Origin: Stenotrophomonas sp. ZAC14D1_NAIMI4_1
Lineage (GTDB): Bacteria; Pseudomonadota; Gammaproteobacteria; Xanthomonadales; Xanthomonadaceae
Reading direction: 5' to 3'
Assembly (NCBI RefSeq): GCF_003086775.1
Contig: NZ_CP026001.1
Coordinates: 2,010,407-2,074,406 of the forward strand
DNA length: 64,000 nt
The notes beneath the pieces are model-generated. The model did not search any database, was not told where the DNA came from, and saw only the letters and a program-made list of their open reading frames with translations. The position numbers were made by a program, and so were the translations under genes. Each line of letters starts with the position of its first letter. Position 1 is the stretch's first letter. Below, piece by piece: positions 9,040 to 18,144 of this stretch.

Positions 9040-9693
9040 TCACGGAGAAGCGGGCAGGGCGCTGCCGCGTGCGGCGGCGCGGAACCCGGCTTCGGCGAAA
9101 TGGATCAGTTCGTGGGCGGCATGGGCACGATGCGCCGCTTCGGTGACACCTGCGGGTCGCTTGATCAGGCCGAAATCGGCCATTGCATAGGTGAGCGAAC
9201 CGGCCAGGAAATCCAGGCGCCAGTACAGCTCTTCCTTGCTCAGGCCCGGCACGCACTCGGCGATGGCCTTGCCGAACGCGCGCAGCACGTGGCCGTAGTG
9301 GTCGGACAGGAACTTGCGCAGGTTGTCGTTCTTTTCGGCGTAGGCGCGGGCGATCACCCGCACAAAGGCCCCACCGCTCTGCCGGTCCTGGGCCATGGCC
9401 AGGGCCGGCTCGACGAAGGCGGCCAGCACCGGGCGCAGCTGCCCGGGGTGTTCGCTGCGGGCGCGTTCGAGCTGGGCCAGGCGCACGCTGGTCATCTCGT
9501 CCATGCGCCGGCGGAACACCTCGTTGACCAGGTTTTCCTTGGAGCCGAAGTGGTAGTTGACCGCCGCGATGTTGACGTCGGCCTGGCTGGTGACCTGGCG
9601 CAGCGAGGTGCCGGCGAAGCCATGCAGGGCGAACAGCTCCTCGGCGGCCCCGAGGATCCGGTCCTTGGTCGAGAAGTGGGCGGGCTTGGCCAT
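9040..9693 (-). CDS. TetR-family fatty-acid regulator (PsrA-like)
   Basis: A 217-residue TetR regulator when started at the ATG at 9693 (MAKPAHFSTKDRIL); a start at 9714 would run into the operator. The helix-turn-helix is at about residues 10-57, with TSLRQVTSQADVNIAAVNYHF as its core, followed by an all-helical ligand domain ending in a TetR C-terminal dimer region. It heads the minus-strand set with the two beta-oxidation genes, and its promoter carries a palindrome (9711-9726) resembling the PsrA operator of Pseudomonas (GAAAC-N4-GTTTC type). I infer an acyl-CoA- or fatty-acid-responsive repressor that controls itself and the fad genes. The ligand is not shown by the sequence. Confidence 0.85.
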   Translation of the reverse strand: MAKPAHFSTKDRILGAAEELFALHGFAGTSLRQVTSQADVNIAAVNYHFGSKENLVNEVFRRRMDEMTSVRLAQLERARSEHPGQLRPVLAAFVEPALAMAQDRQSGGAFVRVIARAYAEKNDNLRKFLSDHYGHVLRAFGKAIAECVPGLSKEELYWRLDFLAGSLTYAMADFGLIKRPAGVTEAAHRAHAAHELIHFAEAGFRAAARGSALPASP

Positions 9694-9710
9694 GGGGCGG
9701 CGGACCTTAA

Positions 9711-9726
9711 TCAAACGATTGTTTGA
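9711..9726. promoter_or_regulatory. PsrA-like operator
   Basis: TCAAAC-GATT-GTTTGA: perfect 6-bp arms around 4 bp, 18 bp upstream of the TetR gene start. It matches the known PsrA consensus (AAAC-N2-4-GTTT). Confidence 0.75.
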
Positions 9727-9818
9727 TACTAGGACCAGACGGGGGCGTATGGCATTTTGCAGTGCAGCAAAACCGGCGGGACGGTCAGAATCCGCTCAGG
9801 TGGGTGAATGGGCGCAGA

Positions 9819-9896
9819 GGGTAGTGCCGGCCGCTGGCCGGCAGCCGCGGACATCCCATGGGGGTACCAGCCTGCCGGCCAGCGGCCGGCACTACC
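9819..9896. repeat. SMAG/GTAG repeat pair
   Basis: Two facing copies: GGTAGTGCCGGCCGCTGGCC at the left and its near reverse complement ending CGGCCGGCACTACC at the right, with about 30 bp between. A near-identical pair is at 16707-16784. Confidence 0.9.
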
Positions 9897-9942
9897 ACCC
9901 AGCCGCGTTATCTCTTACAATTCGCCTACGTTTATCAGGCTA

Positions 9943-9969
9943 AGCCCGCGTCCCGACGCGGGTTTTTTT
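9943..9969 (+). terminator. Hairpin plus T-run ahead of ndk
   Basis: CCCGCGT-CCCG-ACGCGGG followed by seven T. It ends about 50 bp before ndk. A TACAAT box (9916-9921) lies just upstream, so this may be an early terminator or attenuator in the ndk leader rather than a terminator for an upstream gene, none of which reads toward it. Confidence 0.65.
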
Positions 9970-10018
9970 CATGTTACCCTTCGGGCCATCAGCGGCCCGA
10001 TTCCATTGGAGACATCCC

Positions 10019-10444
10019 ATGGCGCTGGAGCGCACCCTTTCGATCATCAAGCCGGACGCCGTTGCCAAGAACGTCATCGGCGAAATCTACGCCCGCTTCG
10101 AGAAGGCCGGCCTGAAGGTCGTGGCCGCCAAGTACAAGCAGCTGTCGCGTCGTGAAGCCGAAGGCTTCTACGCCGTGCACCGCGAGCGTCCGTTCTTCAA
10201 CGCGCTGGTCGAGTTCATGATCTCCGGCCCGGTGATGATCCAGGCCCTGGAAGGCGAGAACGCCGTCCTGGCCCACCGCGACCTGCTGGGCGCCACCAAC
10301 CCGAAGGAAGCCGCTGCGGGCACCATTCGCGCCGACTTCGCCGAATCCATCGATGCCAATGCCGCCCACGGCTCGGACTCGGTCGAGAATGCCGCGATTG
10401 AAATCGCCTACTTCTTCGCCGCCACCGAAGTCGTCTCGCGCTGA
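10019..10444 (+). CDS. ndk: Nucleoside-diphosphate kinase
   Basis: A 141-residue enzyme that transfers the gamma phosphate of ATP to nucleoside diphosphates. The start chosen is the ATG at 10019 ([13 protein letters not shown]), with GGAG about 10 bp upstream; this gives the standard family length. The N-terminus is typical, but the region that normally reads NxxHGSD is present as NAAHGSDS, giving the catalytic histidine at about residue 117. A hairpin with a T-run precedes it. rlmN starts 10 bp downstream, so the two are probably co-transcribed. Confidence 0.96.
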   Translation: MALERTLSIIKPDAVAKNVIGEIYARFEKAGLKVVAAKYKQLSRREAEGFYAVHRERPFFNALVEFMISGPVMIQALEGENAVLAHRDLLGATNPKEAAAGTIRADFAESIDANAAHGSDSVENAAIEIAYFFAATEVVSR

Positions 10445-10454
10445 GAGTAATGCC

Positions 10455-11660
10455 GTGAACGAGGTCGTACAGTCCCCCGCCATCCAGCCGCTGCCGAAGT
10501 CGGCACCCACGGCTGGCAAGCAGAACCTGCTCGACCTCGATCGCGCGGGCCTGGAGAAGTTTTTCGTCGAGGTTCTCGGCGAGAAGAAGTTCCGTGCCCA
10601 TCAGGTGATGAAGTGGATCCACCATCGCTACGTCACCGATTTCGATGAAATGACCGACCTCGGCAAGGTCCTGCGCGCCAAGCTGCAGGCTCATGCCGAG
10701 GTGCTGGTTCCCAACATCGTGTTCGACAAGCCCTCCGCCGACGGCACCCACAAGTGGCTGCTGGCGATGGGCGTGGATGGCAAGAACGCCATCGAGACCG
10801 TGTACATCCCCGACAAGACCCGCGGCACGCTGTGCGTGTCCTCGCAGGTCGGTTGCGGCCTGAACTGCACGTTCTGCTCCACCGCCACCCAGGGCTTCAA
10901 CCGCAACCTGACCACCGCCGAGATCATCGGCCAGGTGTGGGTTGCCGCACGCCACCTGGGCAACGTGCCGCACCAGATGCGCCGCCTCACCAACGTGGTG
11001 ATGATGGGCATGGGCGAGCCGCTGATGAATTTCGACAACGTCGTGCGCGCCATGAGCGTGATGCGCGACGATCTGGGCTACGGCCTGGCCAACAAGCGCG
11101 TGACCCTGTCGACCTCCGGCCTGGTGCCGCAGATCGACCGCCTGTCCACCGAAAGCGACGTGTCGCTGGCGGTGTCGCTGCACGCGCCGAACGATGCGCT
11201 GCGCGAGACCCTTGTTCCGCTCAACAAGAAGTACCCGATCGCCGAGCTGATGGCTTCGTGCGCACGCTACCTGCGCGCCAACAAGCGCCGCGAATCGGTC
11301 ACCTTCGAATACACCCTGATGAAGGGCATCAACGACAAGCCCGAGCATGCCCGCGAGCTGGCCCGCCTCATGCGCCAGTTCGACAACGCGGTGCAGGCCA
11401 AGGATTCGGGCAAGGTCAACCTGATCCCGTTCAATCCGTTCCCCGGCACCCGCTACGAGCGTTCGGAAGAAGCGCACATCCGCGCCTTCCAGAAGATCCT
11501 GCTCGACAGCAACGTGCTGACGATGGTCCGCCGCACCCGTGGCGACGATATCGATGCCGCCTGCGGCCAGCTCAAGGGCCAGGTGATGGACCGTACCCGC
11601 CGCCAGGCAGAGTTCAACAAGACGTTGCAGGCAGGGAAGGGGAGCGATGCGGCCGCGTGA
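10455..11660 (+). CDS. rlmN: Dual-specificity 23S rRNA/tRNA adenine-C2 methyltransferase RlmN
   Basis: A 401-residue radical SAM enzyme that methylates C2 of A2503 in 23S rRNA and A37 of some tRNAs. The cluster motif CGLNCTFC gives Cys134, Cys138 and Cys141 for the 4Fe-4S centre. The start is taken as GTG at 10455 ([10 protein letters not shown]), 10 bp after the ndk stop, because upstream in-frame sequence belongs to ndk. The conserved C-terminal region includes the methyl-carrying cysteine area near CGQLKGQ. The gene end overlaps pilF by 14 bp. Confidence 0.94.
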   Translation: MNEVVQSPAIQPLPKSAPTAGKQNLLDLDRAGLEKFFVEVLGEKKFRAHQVMKWIHHRYVTDFDEMTDLGKVLRAKLQAHAEVLVPNIVFDKPSADGTHKWLLAMGVDGKNAIETVYIPDKTRGTLCVSSQVGCGLNCTFCSTATQGFNRNLTTAEIIGQVWVAARHLGNVPHQMRRLTNVVMMGMGEPLMNFDNVVRAMSVMRDDLGYGLANKRVTLSTSGLVPQIDRLSTESDVSLAVSLHAPNDALRETLVPLNKKYPIAELMASCARYLRANKRRESVTFEYTLMKGINDKPEHARELARLMRQFDNAVQAKDSGKVNLIPFNPFPGTRYERSEEAHIRAFQKILLDSNVLTMVRRTRGDDIDAACGQLKGQVMDRTRRQAEFNKTLQAGKGSDAAA

Positions 11661-12450
11661 CCGCCTCTGGCCAGTCCTGATTGCAGGGGTGCTGGCCGTT
11701 TCGGCCAGTGGCTGCAGCAAGACCGTCAAGTCCCAGCTTCCCGACGAATACACCCGTGGCGGTGACATCGCCCCGGAACGCCACGTGCGTGATTCGCCCG
11801 GCGTGCGCGAGGAATTCCGTTACCAGGACCAGCTCGCCCTGGCCGCCCGCGACATGCAGGTGGGCAACCTCGACGAGGCCGAGCACAAGGTGCGCCAGGC
11901 CCTGAAGGCCCGGCCCAAGGGCGTGGACGCGGTGATGCTGATGGCCGGCATCGACGAGCGCCGTGGCCGCTCGGAGAAGGCCGGCGAGGGCTTCCGCCGT
12001 GCCACCGAGCTGGCCCCACAGCGCGCTGACGTACTCAACAATTACGGCGCCTGGCTGTGCCAGCACGGCAGTGCCGCCGAATCGCTGCTGTGGTTCGACC
12101 GTTCCCTGCAGCTGCCGGGCAATGCCTCCGCAGGCGGCGCGATGGCCAATGCCGGCCGCTGCGCGCTTGACGCCGGCCAGGTGGAACGCGCCGAGCGCGA
12201 CCTGCGTGCGGCGCTGGTGATGGTGCCGGCCAACCCGGTCGCCCTCGAGGCGATGGCGCAGCTCAACTTCCGCCGTGGCCAGTTTTTCGAGGCGCGCGCC
12301 TTCGCCGAACGTAGGATTGCGGCTGCACCGGCCACACGTTCCGTGTTACAACTTGCGTCTGAAATCGAGGCGCGACTGGGCGATCAGGCGGCATCCGATC
12401 GTTACCTGCAGCGGATTCGACAGGAATTTCCGCAGGACGCGGGCTCCTAA
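11647..12450 (+). CDS. pilF: Type IV pilus biogenesis/stability lipoprotein PilF (PilW)
   Basis: A 267-residue lipoprotein: signal peptide with lipobox SASGC (Cys at about residue 23), then tetratricopeptide repeats from about residue 60 to the end. Family members are outer-membrane pilotins that help the PilQ secretin assemble. It overlaps rlmN by 14 bp and precedes rodZ, the usual order rlmN-pilF-rodZ in gamma-proteobacteria, which supports the assignment over a generic TPR protein. Confidence 0.9.
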   Translation: MRPRDRLWPVLIAGVLAVSASGCSKTVKSQLPDEYTRGGDIAPERHVRDSPGVREEFRYQDQLALAARDMQVGNLDEAEHKVRQALKARPKGVDAVMLMAGIDERRGRSEKAGEGFRRATELAPQRADVLNNYGAWLCQHGSAAESLLWFDRSLQLPGNASAGGAMANAGRCALDAGQVERAERDLRAALVMVPANPVALEAMAQLNFRRGQFFEARAFAERRIAAAPATRSVLQLASEIEARLGDQAASDRYLQRIRQEFPQDAGS

Positions 12451-12469
12451 CCTCCAGGGTTGATGCATT

Positions 12470-13333
12470 GTGATTGATGACCAGACTGTGAGCGCTCTCG
12501 ATACTGCGGCCGGCTGCGGCACCCGCCTGCGCCAGGCCCGAGAGGCGGCCGGACTGACCCTTGATGATGTCGGCCAGCGCCTGCGCATGCCGGTCCAGGT
12601 GGTCAAGTCGCTTGAAGAAGAACAGTGGCAGAAGCTCGGCGCCCCGGTGTTCGTCCGCGGCCAGCTGCGCAGCTATGCGCGCCTGCTGAACGTGGATATC
12701 AGCCAGCTGCTGGAGCAGGCCCAGGTCGGCGCGGTGGTTCCGCCCACCCTGGTCAGCCATACCCATACCCCGCGTGCCCGCCGCATCGCCGAGAACCTCG
12801 GCCGCCGCATGCTGTATGTCGGCATCACCGCGGTGCTGGCGGTGCCGGTGTGGTTTGCCACCCGCGGCCACTTCGACAACACCCCGTCCGCGCCGAACAC
12901 GGCCTCGCTGGACGCGATTCCGGCGGCCGTGCCGGTCGCCCCAGCCACCGTCGGCAGCGAGCCGGCAGCGCGTAGCGAGCCGGCGGCGGTTGCTGCCAAG
13001 CCGGCGGCCACGCCGTACGTGGCGTCGCTGGCCCCGGTGCCGCGCCCAGCCCCGGCCGCTGCGGCCACCGCCAACCTGGACATGCAGTTCAGTGGCGACA
13101 GCTGGGTCGATATTGCTGGTCCGGATGGCGGCTCCGTCGAGAAGGCGCTCATCAAGGCCGGCGAGACCCGCAGCTTCACCCCGGGCCAGGTGAGCCGCGT
13201 GACCCTGGGCAATGCCTCGGCGGTCCAGGTTCAGCAGAACGGCGCTATCGTCGATCTGACCCCCTACCAGCGAGCCAACGTGGCCCGCTTTCAGGTATCC
13301 TCTGAAGGCTCCGTTGTCCCGGTTTCACACTGA
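12470..13333 (+). CDS. rodZ: Cell-shape protein RodZ, cytoskeletal HTH membrane protein
   Basis: 287 residues starting at GTG 12470 (MIDDQTVSAL). Residues about 16-80 are a Cro/C1-type helix-turn-helix (LRQAREAAGLTLDDVGQRL) that in RodZ binds MreB rather than DNA. A basic stretch and one membrane helix (LYVGITAVLAVPVWF) follow around residues 112-132, then an Ala/Pro-rich periplasmic linker and a C-terminal DUF4115 beta domain. It sits between pilF and yfgM; ispG and hisS, which separate these genes in E. coli, are absent here. Confidence 0.9.
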   Translation: MIDDQTVSALDTAAGCGTRLRQAREAAGLTLDDVGQRLRMPVQVVKSLEEEQWQKLGAPVFVRGQLRSYARLLNVDISQLLEQAQVGAVVPPTLVSHTHTPRARRIAENLGRRMLYVGITAVLAVPVWFATRGHFDNTPSAPNTASLDAIPAAVPVAPATVGSEPAARSEPAAVAAKPAATPYVASLAPVPRPAPAAAATANLDMQFSGDSWVDIAGPDGGSVEKALIKAGETRSFTPGQVSRVTLGNASAVQVQQNGAIVDLTPYQRANVARFQVSSEGSVVPVSH

Positions 13334-13397
13334 GACGCGGTTTCACCACCTTCGATAATCCCAATGGTCCCTCCCTACGGGCGGGGCGAGAGTACGC

Positions 13398-14036
13398 ATG
13401 GCGATCGACGATCTGCTCGACGAGCACGAACAAAGTGAACGTGTCCGCAGCTGGCTGCGGAAGAATGGCGCCAGCATCATCGGTGGCGTAGCGATCGCCA
13501 TCGGCGCCATTGCCGGCTGGCAGTGGTACCAGACCAACCAGGGCGGCAAGCTGGCCTCGGCCAACGTCGAGTACCAGAAGGCGCTGGTCGGCCTGCAGGA
13601 CAACAAGCTGGACGACGCTGCCAAGGCGGTCAAGGCGCTGGAGGCTGGCCCGAACAGCATCTATGGCGACCTGGCGGCCCTGCAGCTGGCCAAGGCCCAG
13701 GTCGATGCCGGCAAGAACGAAGAAGCACTGGCCACCCTGCGCGGCGTGAAGGTCGAAGGCGACCTGCAGCGCGTGGTTGACCAGCGCGTGGCCCGCCTGC
13801 TGGTGGCCACCGGCAAGAGCGACGAGGCGATCAAGCTGCTTGGCAGCGCGACGGACAGCGGCAGCCTGGAAATCCAGGGCGATGCACTGCTGGCGCAGGG
13901 CAAGCGAGATGCGGCCCGTGAACAGTATGAGAAGGCGCTTAAGACGCTGGACGTGGCAGCACCGCAGCGGCGCGTGCTGGAAACCAAGGTTATGGACGCT
14001 GGCGGCACCGTCGCCGCCCCTGCGGAGTCGGTTTGA
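13398..14036 (+). CDS. yfgM: YfgM-type tetratricopeptide membrane protein
   Basis: 212 residues. A cytoplasmic N-terminus (MAIDDLLDEHEQSERVRSWL) is followed by a single membrane helix at about 24-43 and a periplasmic tetratricopeptide domain of the TPR_21 type. In E. coli YfgM is an ancillary SecYEG component working with the PpiD chaperone and is encoded just before bamB, exactly as here. Its stop codon overlaps the bamB start (ATGA), indicating translational coupling. Confidence 0.9.
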   Translation: MAIDDLLDEHEQSERVRSWLRKNGASIIGGVAIAIGAIAGWQWYQTNQGGKLASANVEYQKALVGLQDNKLDDAAKAVKALEAGPNSIYGDLAALQLAKAQVDAGKNEEALATLRGVKVEGDLQRVVDQRVARLLVATGKSDEAIKLLGSATDSGSLEIQGDALLAQGKRDAAREQYEKALKTLDVAAPQRRVLETKVMDAGGTVAAPAESV

Positions 14037-15244
14037 TGAGTCAGAAGGTCATGATTACGCGCGTCGCCTCCGTCCTGCTGCTGGGCATGGCACTGACCGG
14101 CTGCAGCACCATGAAGGGCTGGTTCGCCGGTAAGGACGCCGCCGCCAAGAAGGCGCAGGAGCCGGCGGAACTGGTCAAGTTCGAGCCGACCCTGAAGGTC
14201 AACAAGGCCTGGTCGGTCAACCTGGGCAAGGGCGAGCGCCGCATCGGCGTGCGCCAGGGCCCGGCGGTGGCCAATGGCCACGTGTTCGCCGCGGCGATCA
14301 CCGGTGGCGTGCATGCCATCGACCTGCAGACCGGCAAGAAGGTCTGGACCTGGGAGCCGCAGAAGGAAAAGAAGAAGGCCAAGCTGCGCCTGTCCGGCGG
14401 CCCGGGTGTCGGCGAGAACCTGGTGGTCATCGGTACCCTCGATGGCCAGGTGATCGCGCTGGACATCAATGATGGCAGCGAGAAGTGGCGCGCCCGCGTG
14501 CCGGGCGAAGTGATCTCGGCCCCGGCCGTGTCGCAGGGCCTGGTGTTCGTGCGCAGCAATGATGGCCGCGTCACCGCGTTTGAAGCCTCCAACGGCACCC
14601 AGAAGTGGTTCAACCCCAGCGAGCTGCCGGCGCTGACCGTGCGCGGCAACGCGCCGGTGGTCACCGGCCCGGGCGTGCTGTTCATCGGCAAGGATGACGG
14701 CGCTGTCGCCGCCCTGGCCATGCAGGACGGCCGCACCCTGTGGGACCAGACCGTGGGCAGCCCTGAAGGCCGCACCGAGCTGGACCGCATGGCCGACGTC
14801 GACGGCGCACCGGTGCTGGAAGGCAACACGCTCTTCGTAAGCAGCTTCAAGAACCAGACCATGGCCATCGAAGGCCCGACCGGTCGCCCGCTGTGGGCGC
14901 GCGACCACGGCGGTGCCGGCGGCGTGGCGGTGTCTTCGGGCAATGTGTTCGTTACCGACCCCAAGGGCGGCGTGTTCGGCCTGGACAAGACCAGCGGCAC
15001 CGCGATGTGGTCGCAGACCGGCCTGGCGCGTCGTTCGCTGACCGGTCCTGCGCTGCAGGGTGATTACGTGGTCGTCGGTGACTACAAGGGATACCTGCAT
15101 TGGCTGCAGGCCTCCGACGGCGCGATGGCGGCGCGGGCCAAGAGCGGCGGTGATGCCCTTCTTGCCCAGCCAGTCGTCGTCGACGGGGTGCTGCTGGTGC
15201 AGAATGTTGATGGCAAGCTGACCGCATTCCGGTTGGCAAATTAA
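14036..15244 (+). CDS. bamB: Outer-membrane assembly lipoprotein BamB
   Basis: 402 residues from the ATG at 14036, which overlaps the yfgM stop. A signal peptide ends in the lipobox LTGC (Cys at about residue 23), followed by an eight-bladed PQQ-type beta-propeller with repeating A-x-D-x-x-x-G-x-x-x-W blade motifs (for example VHAIDLQTGKKVWTWEP). BamB is part of the BAM complex that inserts beta-barrel proteins. Full length, in the conserved order yfgM-bamB-der. Confidence 0.95.
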   Translation: MSQKVMITRVASVLLLGMALTGCSTMKGWFAGKDAAAKKAQEPAELVKFEPTLKVNKAWSVNLGKGERRIGVRQGPAVANGHVFAAAITGGVHAIDLQTGKKVWTWEPQKEKKKAKLRLSGGPGVGENLVVIGTLDGQVIALDINDGSEKWRARVPGEVISAPAVSQGLVFVRSNDGRVTAFEASNGTQKWFNPSELPALTVRGNAPVVTGPGVLFIGKDDGAVAALAMQDGRTLWDQTVGSPEGRTELDRMADVDGAPVLEGNTLFVSSFKNQTMAIEGPTGRPLWARDHGGAGGVAVSSGNVFVTDPKGGVFGLDKTSGTAMWSQTGLARRSLTGPALQGDYVVVGDYKGYLHWLQASDGAMAARAKSGGDALLAQPVVVDGVLLVQNVDGKLTAFRLAN

Positions 15245-15259
15245 TACGGAGTAATCGCG

Positions 15260-16657
15260 ATGCTGCCTTTGGTCGCCCTGGTTGGACGGCCGAATGTCGG
15301 CAAGTCGACCATCTTCAATGCTTTGACCCGCACGCGTGACGCCCTGGTCCATGACCAGCCCGGCGTCACCCGCGACCGCAACTACGGCGTCTGCCGTCTG
15401 GACGAGGACAACCATTTCCTCGTCGTGGACACCGGCGGTATTGCCGAGGAAGAGGAAGGCCTGGCTGGCGCCACCACGCGCCAGGCCCGCGCTGCTGCGG
15501 CCGAAGCCGATCTGATCCTGTTCGTCGTCGATGCCCGCGAGGGCACCTCGGCGATGGACGACGAGATCCTGGCCTGGCTGCGCAAGCTGTCGCGCCCGAC
15601 GCTGCTGCTGATCAACAAGATCGACGGCACCGACGAGGACACCGTCCGCTCGGAGTTCGCCCGTTACGGCTTCGGCGAAATGCTGACCGTGTCGGCCGCC
15701 CATCGCCAGGGTCTGGACGACCTGATGGATGAGGTGATCCAGCGCCTGCCCGAAGAAGGCAGCGGCGAAGAGCTGGACAACGATCCGAACCGCATCCGCA
15801 TCGCCTTCGTCGGCCGCCCGAACGTGGGCAAGTCGACGCTGGTCAACCGCATCCTCGGCGAAGAGCGCATGATCGCCTCGGACGTGCCGGGTACCACCCG
15901 CGATTCCATCGCCGTGGACCTGGAGCGTGACGGTCGCGAGTACCGCCTGATCGATACCGCCGGCCTGCGCCGTCGTTCGCGCGTGGACGAGGTCGTCGAG
16001 AAGTTCTCGGTGGTCAAGACCATGCAGTCCATCGAGCAGTGCCAGGTGGCCGTGCTGATGCTGGACGCCACCGAAGGCGTGACCGACCAGGACGCCACCG
16101 TGCTGGGCGCGGTGCTGGATGCCGGCCGTGCGCTGGTCATCGCCATCAACAAGTGGGATGGCCTGACCGAGTACCAGCGCGAGCAGGCGGAAACGATGCT
16201 GTCGCTGCGCCTGGGCTTCGTGCCGTGGGCCGAGTCGGTGCGCATTTCCGCCAAGCATGGCTCGGGCCTGCGCGAGCTGTTCCGTGCGGTGCACCGCGCG
16301 CACGAGTCGGCCAACAAGACCTTCACCACCAGCGAAGTGAACAAGGCGCTGGAAATGGCCTACGAGACCAACCCGCCGCCGACCATCCGCGGCCACGTCT
16401 CCAAGCTGCGCTACGTGCACCCGGCTGGCGCGAACCCGCCGACCTTCATCGTGCACGGCACCCGCCTGAAGGAGCTGCAGGAATCGTACAAGCGCTACCT
16501 GGAGAACTTCTTCCGCAAGCGCTTCAAGCTGATCGGCACGCCGGTGAGCTTCATCTTCCGCGAGGGTACCAACCCGTACGAGGGCAAGAAGAACGTCCTC
16601 ACCGAGCGGCAGGTCAAGGCCAAGCGGCGCTTGATGAAGCACGTCAAGGGCAAGTGA
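15260..16657 (+). CDS. der: Ribosome-assembly GTPase Der (EngA)
   Basis: 465 residues with two tandem GTPase domains, each with a P-loop ([12 protein letters not shown] near residue 8 and [12 protein letters not shown] near 188) and NKxD motifs (NKID, NKWD), then a C-terminal KH-like domain. Der is needed for 50S subunit maturation. It starts 15 bp after bamB and is followed by a strong terminator at 16666. Confidence 0.97.
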   Translation: MLPLVALVGRPNVGKSTIFNALTRTRDALVHDQPGVTRDRNYGVCRLDEDNHFLVVDTGGIAEEEEGLAGATTRQARAAAAEADLILFVVDAREGTSAMDDEILAWLRKLSRPTLLLINKIDGTDEDTVRSEFARYGFGEMLTVSAAHRQGLDDLMDEVIQRLPEEGSGEELDNDPNRIRIAFVGRPNVGKSTLVNRILGEERMIASDVPGTTRDSIAVDLERDGREYRLIDTAGLRRRSRVDEVVEKFSVVKTMQSIEQCQVAVLMLDATEGVTDQDATVLGAVLDAGRALVIAINKWDGLTEYQREQAETMLSLRLGFVPWAESVRISAKHGSGLRELFRAVHRAHESANKTFTTSEVNKALEMAYETNPPPTIRGHVSKLRYVHPAGANPPTFIVHGTRLKELQESYKRYLENFFRKRFKLIGTPVSFIFREGTNPYEGKKNVLTERQVKAKRRLMKHVKGK

Positions 16658-16665
16658 TCCACGAG

Positions 16666-16690
16666 AGGCGGCCGCAGGGCCGCCTTTTTT
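16666..16690 (+). terminator. Rho-independent terminator after der
   Basis: AGGCGGCC-GCA-GGGCCGCCT with six T. It ends the bamB-der transcript. Confidence 0.9.
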
Positions 16691-16706
16691 GTTGGTGCTC
16701 CGCTCT

Positions 16707-16784
16707 GGTAGTGCCGGCCGCTGGCCGGCAACCTTGCGCGGTCTGATGCGCTCATGGCGATGCCGGCCAGCGGCCGGCACTACC
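16707..16784. repeat. SMAG/GTAG repeat pair
   Basis: The left copy starts GGTAGTGCCGGCCGCTGGCC, the right copy ends CGGCCGGCACTACC. Same stem family as 9819-9896 and the single copy at 56313-56334. Confidence 0.9.
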
Positions 16785-16841
16785 CTGTGTTCGCGGATAT
16801 TGGTCAAGGCGGGTGGCCGCCACGTGCGTGATAATGCGGCA

Positions 16842-17978
16842 ATGAGCATTCCCGAGCTTTCCCCGGAACAGGCACGCGCGCGTGTGGCCCACGGTGCGGT
16901 GCTGATCGATGTGCGCCAGGCGCATGAGCGCGCGGGAGGCATGGCCGAGGGCGCGCGTGGCGTGGCCAAGGACGACCTGCTGGCCGACCCGGCCGCGCAC
17001 TTGCCCGCCCCGGGCCAGGAGATCCTGCTGATCTGCCAGAGCGGCAAGCGCTCGGCCGACGCCGCACAGGCGCTGCTGGCGGCGGGCTACTCGAACGTCG
17101 CCTCCGTGGCCGGCGGCACCGTGGCCTGGCGCGAGCAGGCGCTGCCCCTGGTGCAGCCGATGCTGGACGCCGCCGACCGCGATTTCTACGACCGCTACTC
17201 GCGCCACCTGCTGCTGCCGCAGGTGGGTGAGGCCGGCCAGCGCCGCCTGCAGCAGTCGCGCGTGCTGGTACTGGGTGCAGGCGGCCTGGGCGCACCGGCT
17301 GGCTTCTACCTTGCCGCAGCCGGGGTAGGGCACCTGCGGTTTGCCGACCATGACCGCGTGGAGCGCAGCAACCTGCACCGTCAGATCGTGCACACCGAGG
17401 CCAGCGTCGGCCAGCTGAAGGTCGATTCGGCGCGCGAGCGGCTGCTGGCGTTGAACCCGTCCATCGAGGTCGAGGCCGTGCCCGAGCGGGTGACCTCGGA
17501 GAATGTCGATCGCCTGCTGGACGGCGTGGACGTGGTGCTGGACGGCTCGGACAACTTCCCCCTGCGCTACCTGCTCAACGACGCCTGCATCAAGCACGCC
17601 AAGCCCATGGTCTATGCCGCCATCGAGCGCTTTGATGGCCAGGTAAGCGTGTTTGACGCCGGCCGCCAGCGTGGCGTGGCGCCGTGCTACCGCTGCCTGT
17701 TCCCCGAGCCGCCGCCGCCGGAGTTCGCGCCGAACTGCTCCGAGGCGGGCGTGCTGGGCGTGCTGCCCGGCCTGGCCGGGGTGCTGCAGGCCACCGAGGT
17801 GCTGAAGCTGCTGCTGGGCATCGGTGAGCCGCTGGTGGGCCGGCTGCTGCGCTTCGATGCGCTGGGCATGCGCTTCCGCGAAACCGGCATCGGGCCTGAC
17901 CCGGCCTGCCCGGTGTGCGCGCCGGGCGTGCCGTTCCCGGGGTATATCGATTACGCCGCGTTCTGCAGCGGAGGGTGA
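16842..17978 (+). CDS. moeB: Rhodanese-MoeB/ThiF fusion, molybdopterin-synthase adenylyltransferase
   Basis: 378 residues from the ATG at 16842. Residues about 1-100 are a rhodanese domain with active cysteine Cys65 in LICQSGKRS. From about 115 on there is an E1-like adenylyltransferase: the RYSRHLLLPQVG opening, nucleotide site VLVLGAGGLGAP, RSNLHRQIVHTE, DGSDNF, and zinc ligands CYRC and CPVC. Such enzymes activate the C-terminus of MoaD or ThiS for sulfur transfer; the fused rhodanese can supply the sulfur. Here the rhodanese is N-terminal, whereas in eukaryotic MOCS3 it is C-terminal. ThiF for thiamine is the alternative role. Confidence 0.88.
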   Translation: MSIPELSPEQARARVAHGAVLIDVRQAHERAGGMAEGARGVAKDDLLADPAAHLPAPGQEILLICQSGKRSADAAQALLAAGYSNVASVAGGTVAWREQALPLVQPMLDAADRDFYDRYSRHLLLPQVGEAGQRRLQQSRVLVLGAGGLGAPAGFYLAAAGVGHLRFADHDRVERSNLHRQIVHTEASVGQLKVDSARERLLALNPSIEVEAVPERVTSENVDRLLDGVDVVLDGSDNFPLRYLLNDACIKHAKPMVYAAIERFDGQVSVFDAGRQRGVAPCYRCLFPEPPPPEFAPNCSEAGVLGVLPGLAGVLQATEVLKLLLGIGEPLVGRLLRFDALGMRFRETGIGPDPACPVCAPGVPFPGYIDYAAFCSGG

Positions 17979-17984
17979 TCCGGT

Positions 17985-18009
17985 TCGCCGGGCATGGCCC
18001 GGCGCTACC
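17985..18009. repeat. SMAG-type hairpin
   Basis: CGCCGGGC-AT-GGCCCGGCGCTACC, one of at least eight copies of this stem in the window. Located between moeB and the antiporter gene. Confidence 0.8.
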
Positions 18010-18144
18010 GATTTCGGAACGATCTTGGTTATCAATCCCACCATCGTTCCATTTTCGGCACAACTAAACGCAACGTCGATGCTATTGCCGTCAGAAAACT
18101 TGCTCTATCGTTGAGGCCGATTTCGGTTTTCGGGGAAACACCGC

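Noticed and set aside
13661..17047. 1128-codon open frame on the minus strand
   Set aside because: Runs across bamB, der and moeB on the opposite strand; low-complexity translation.
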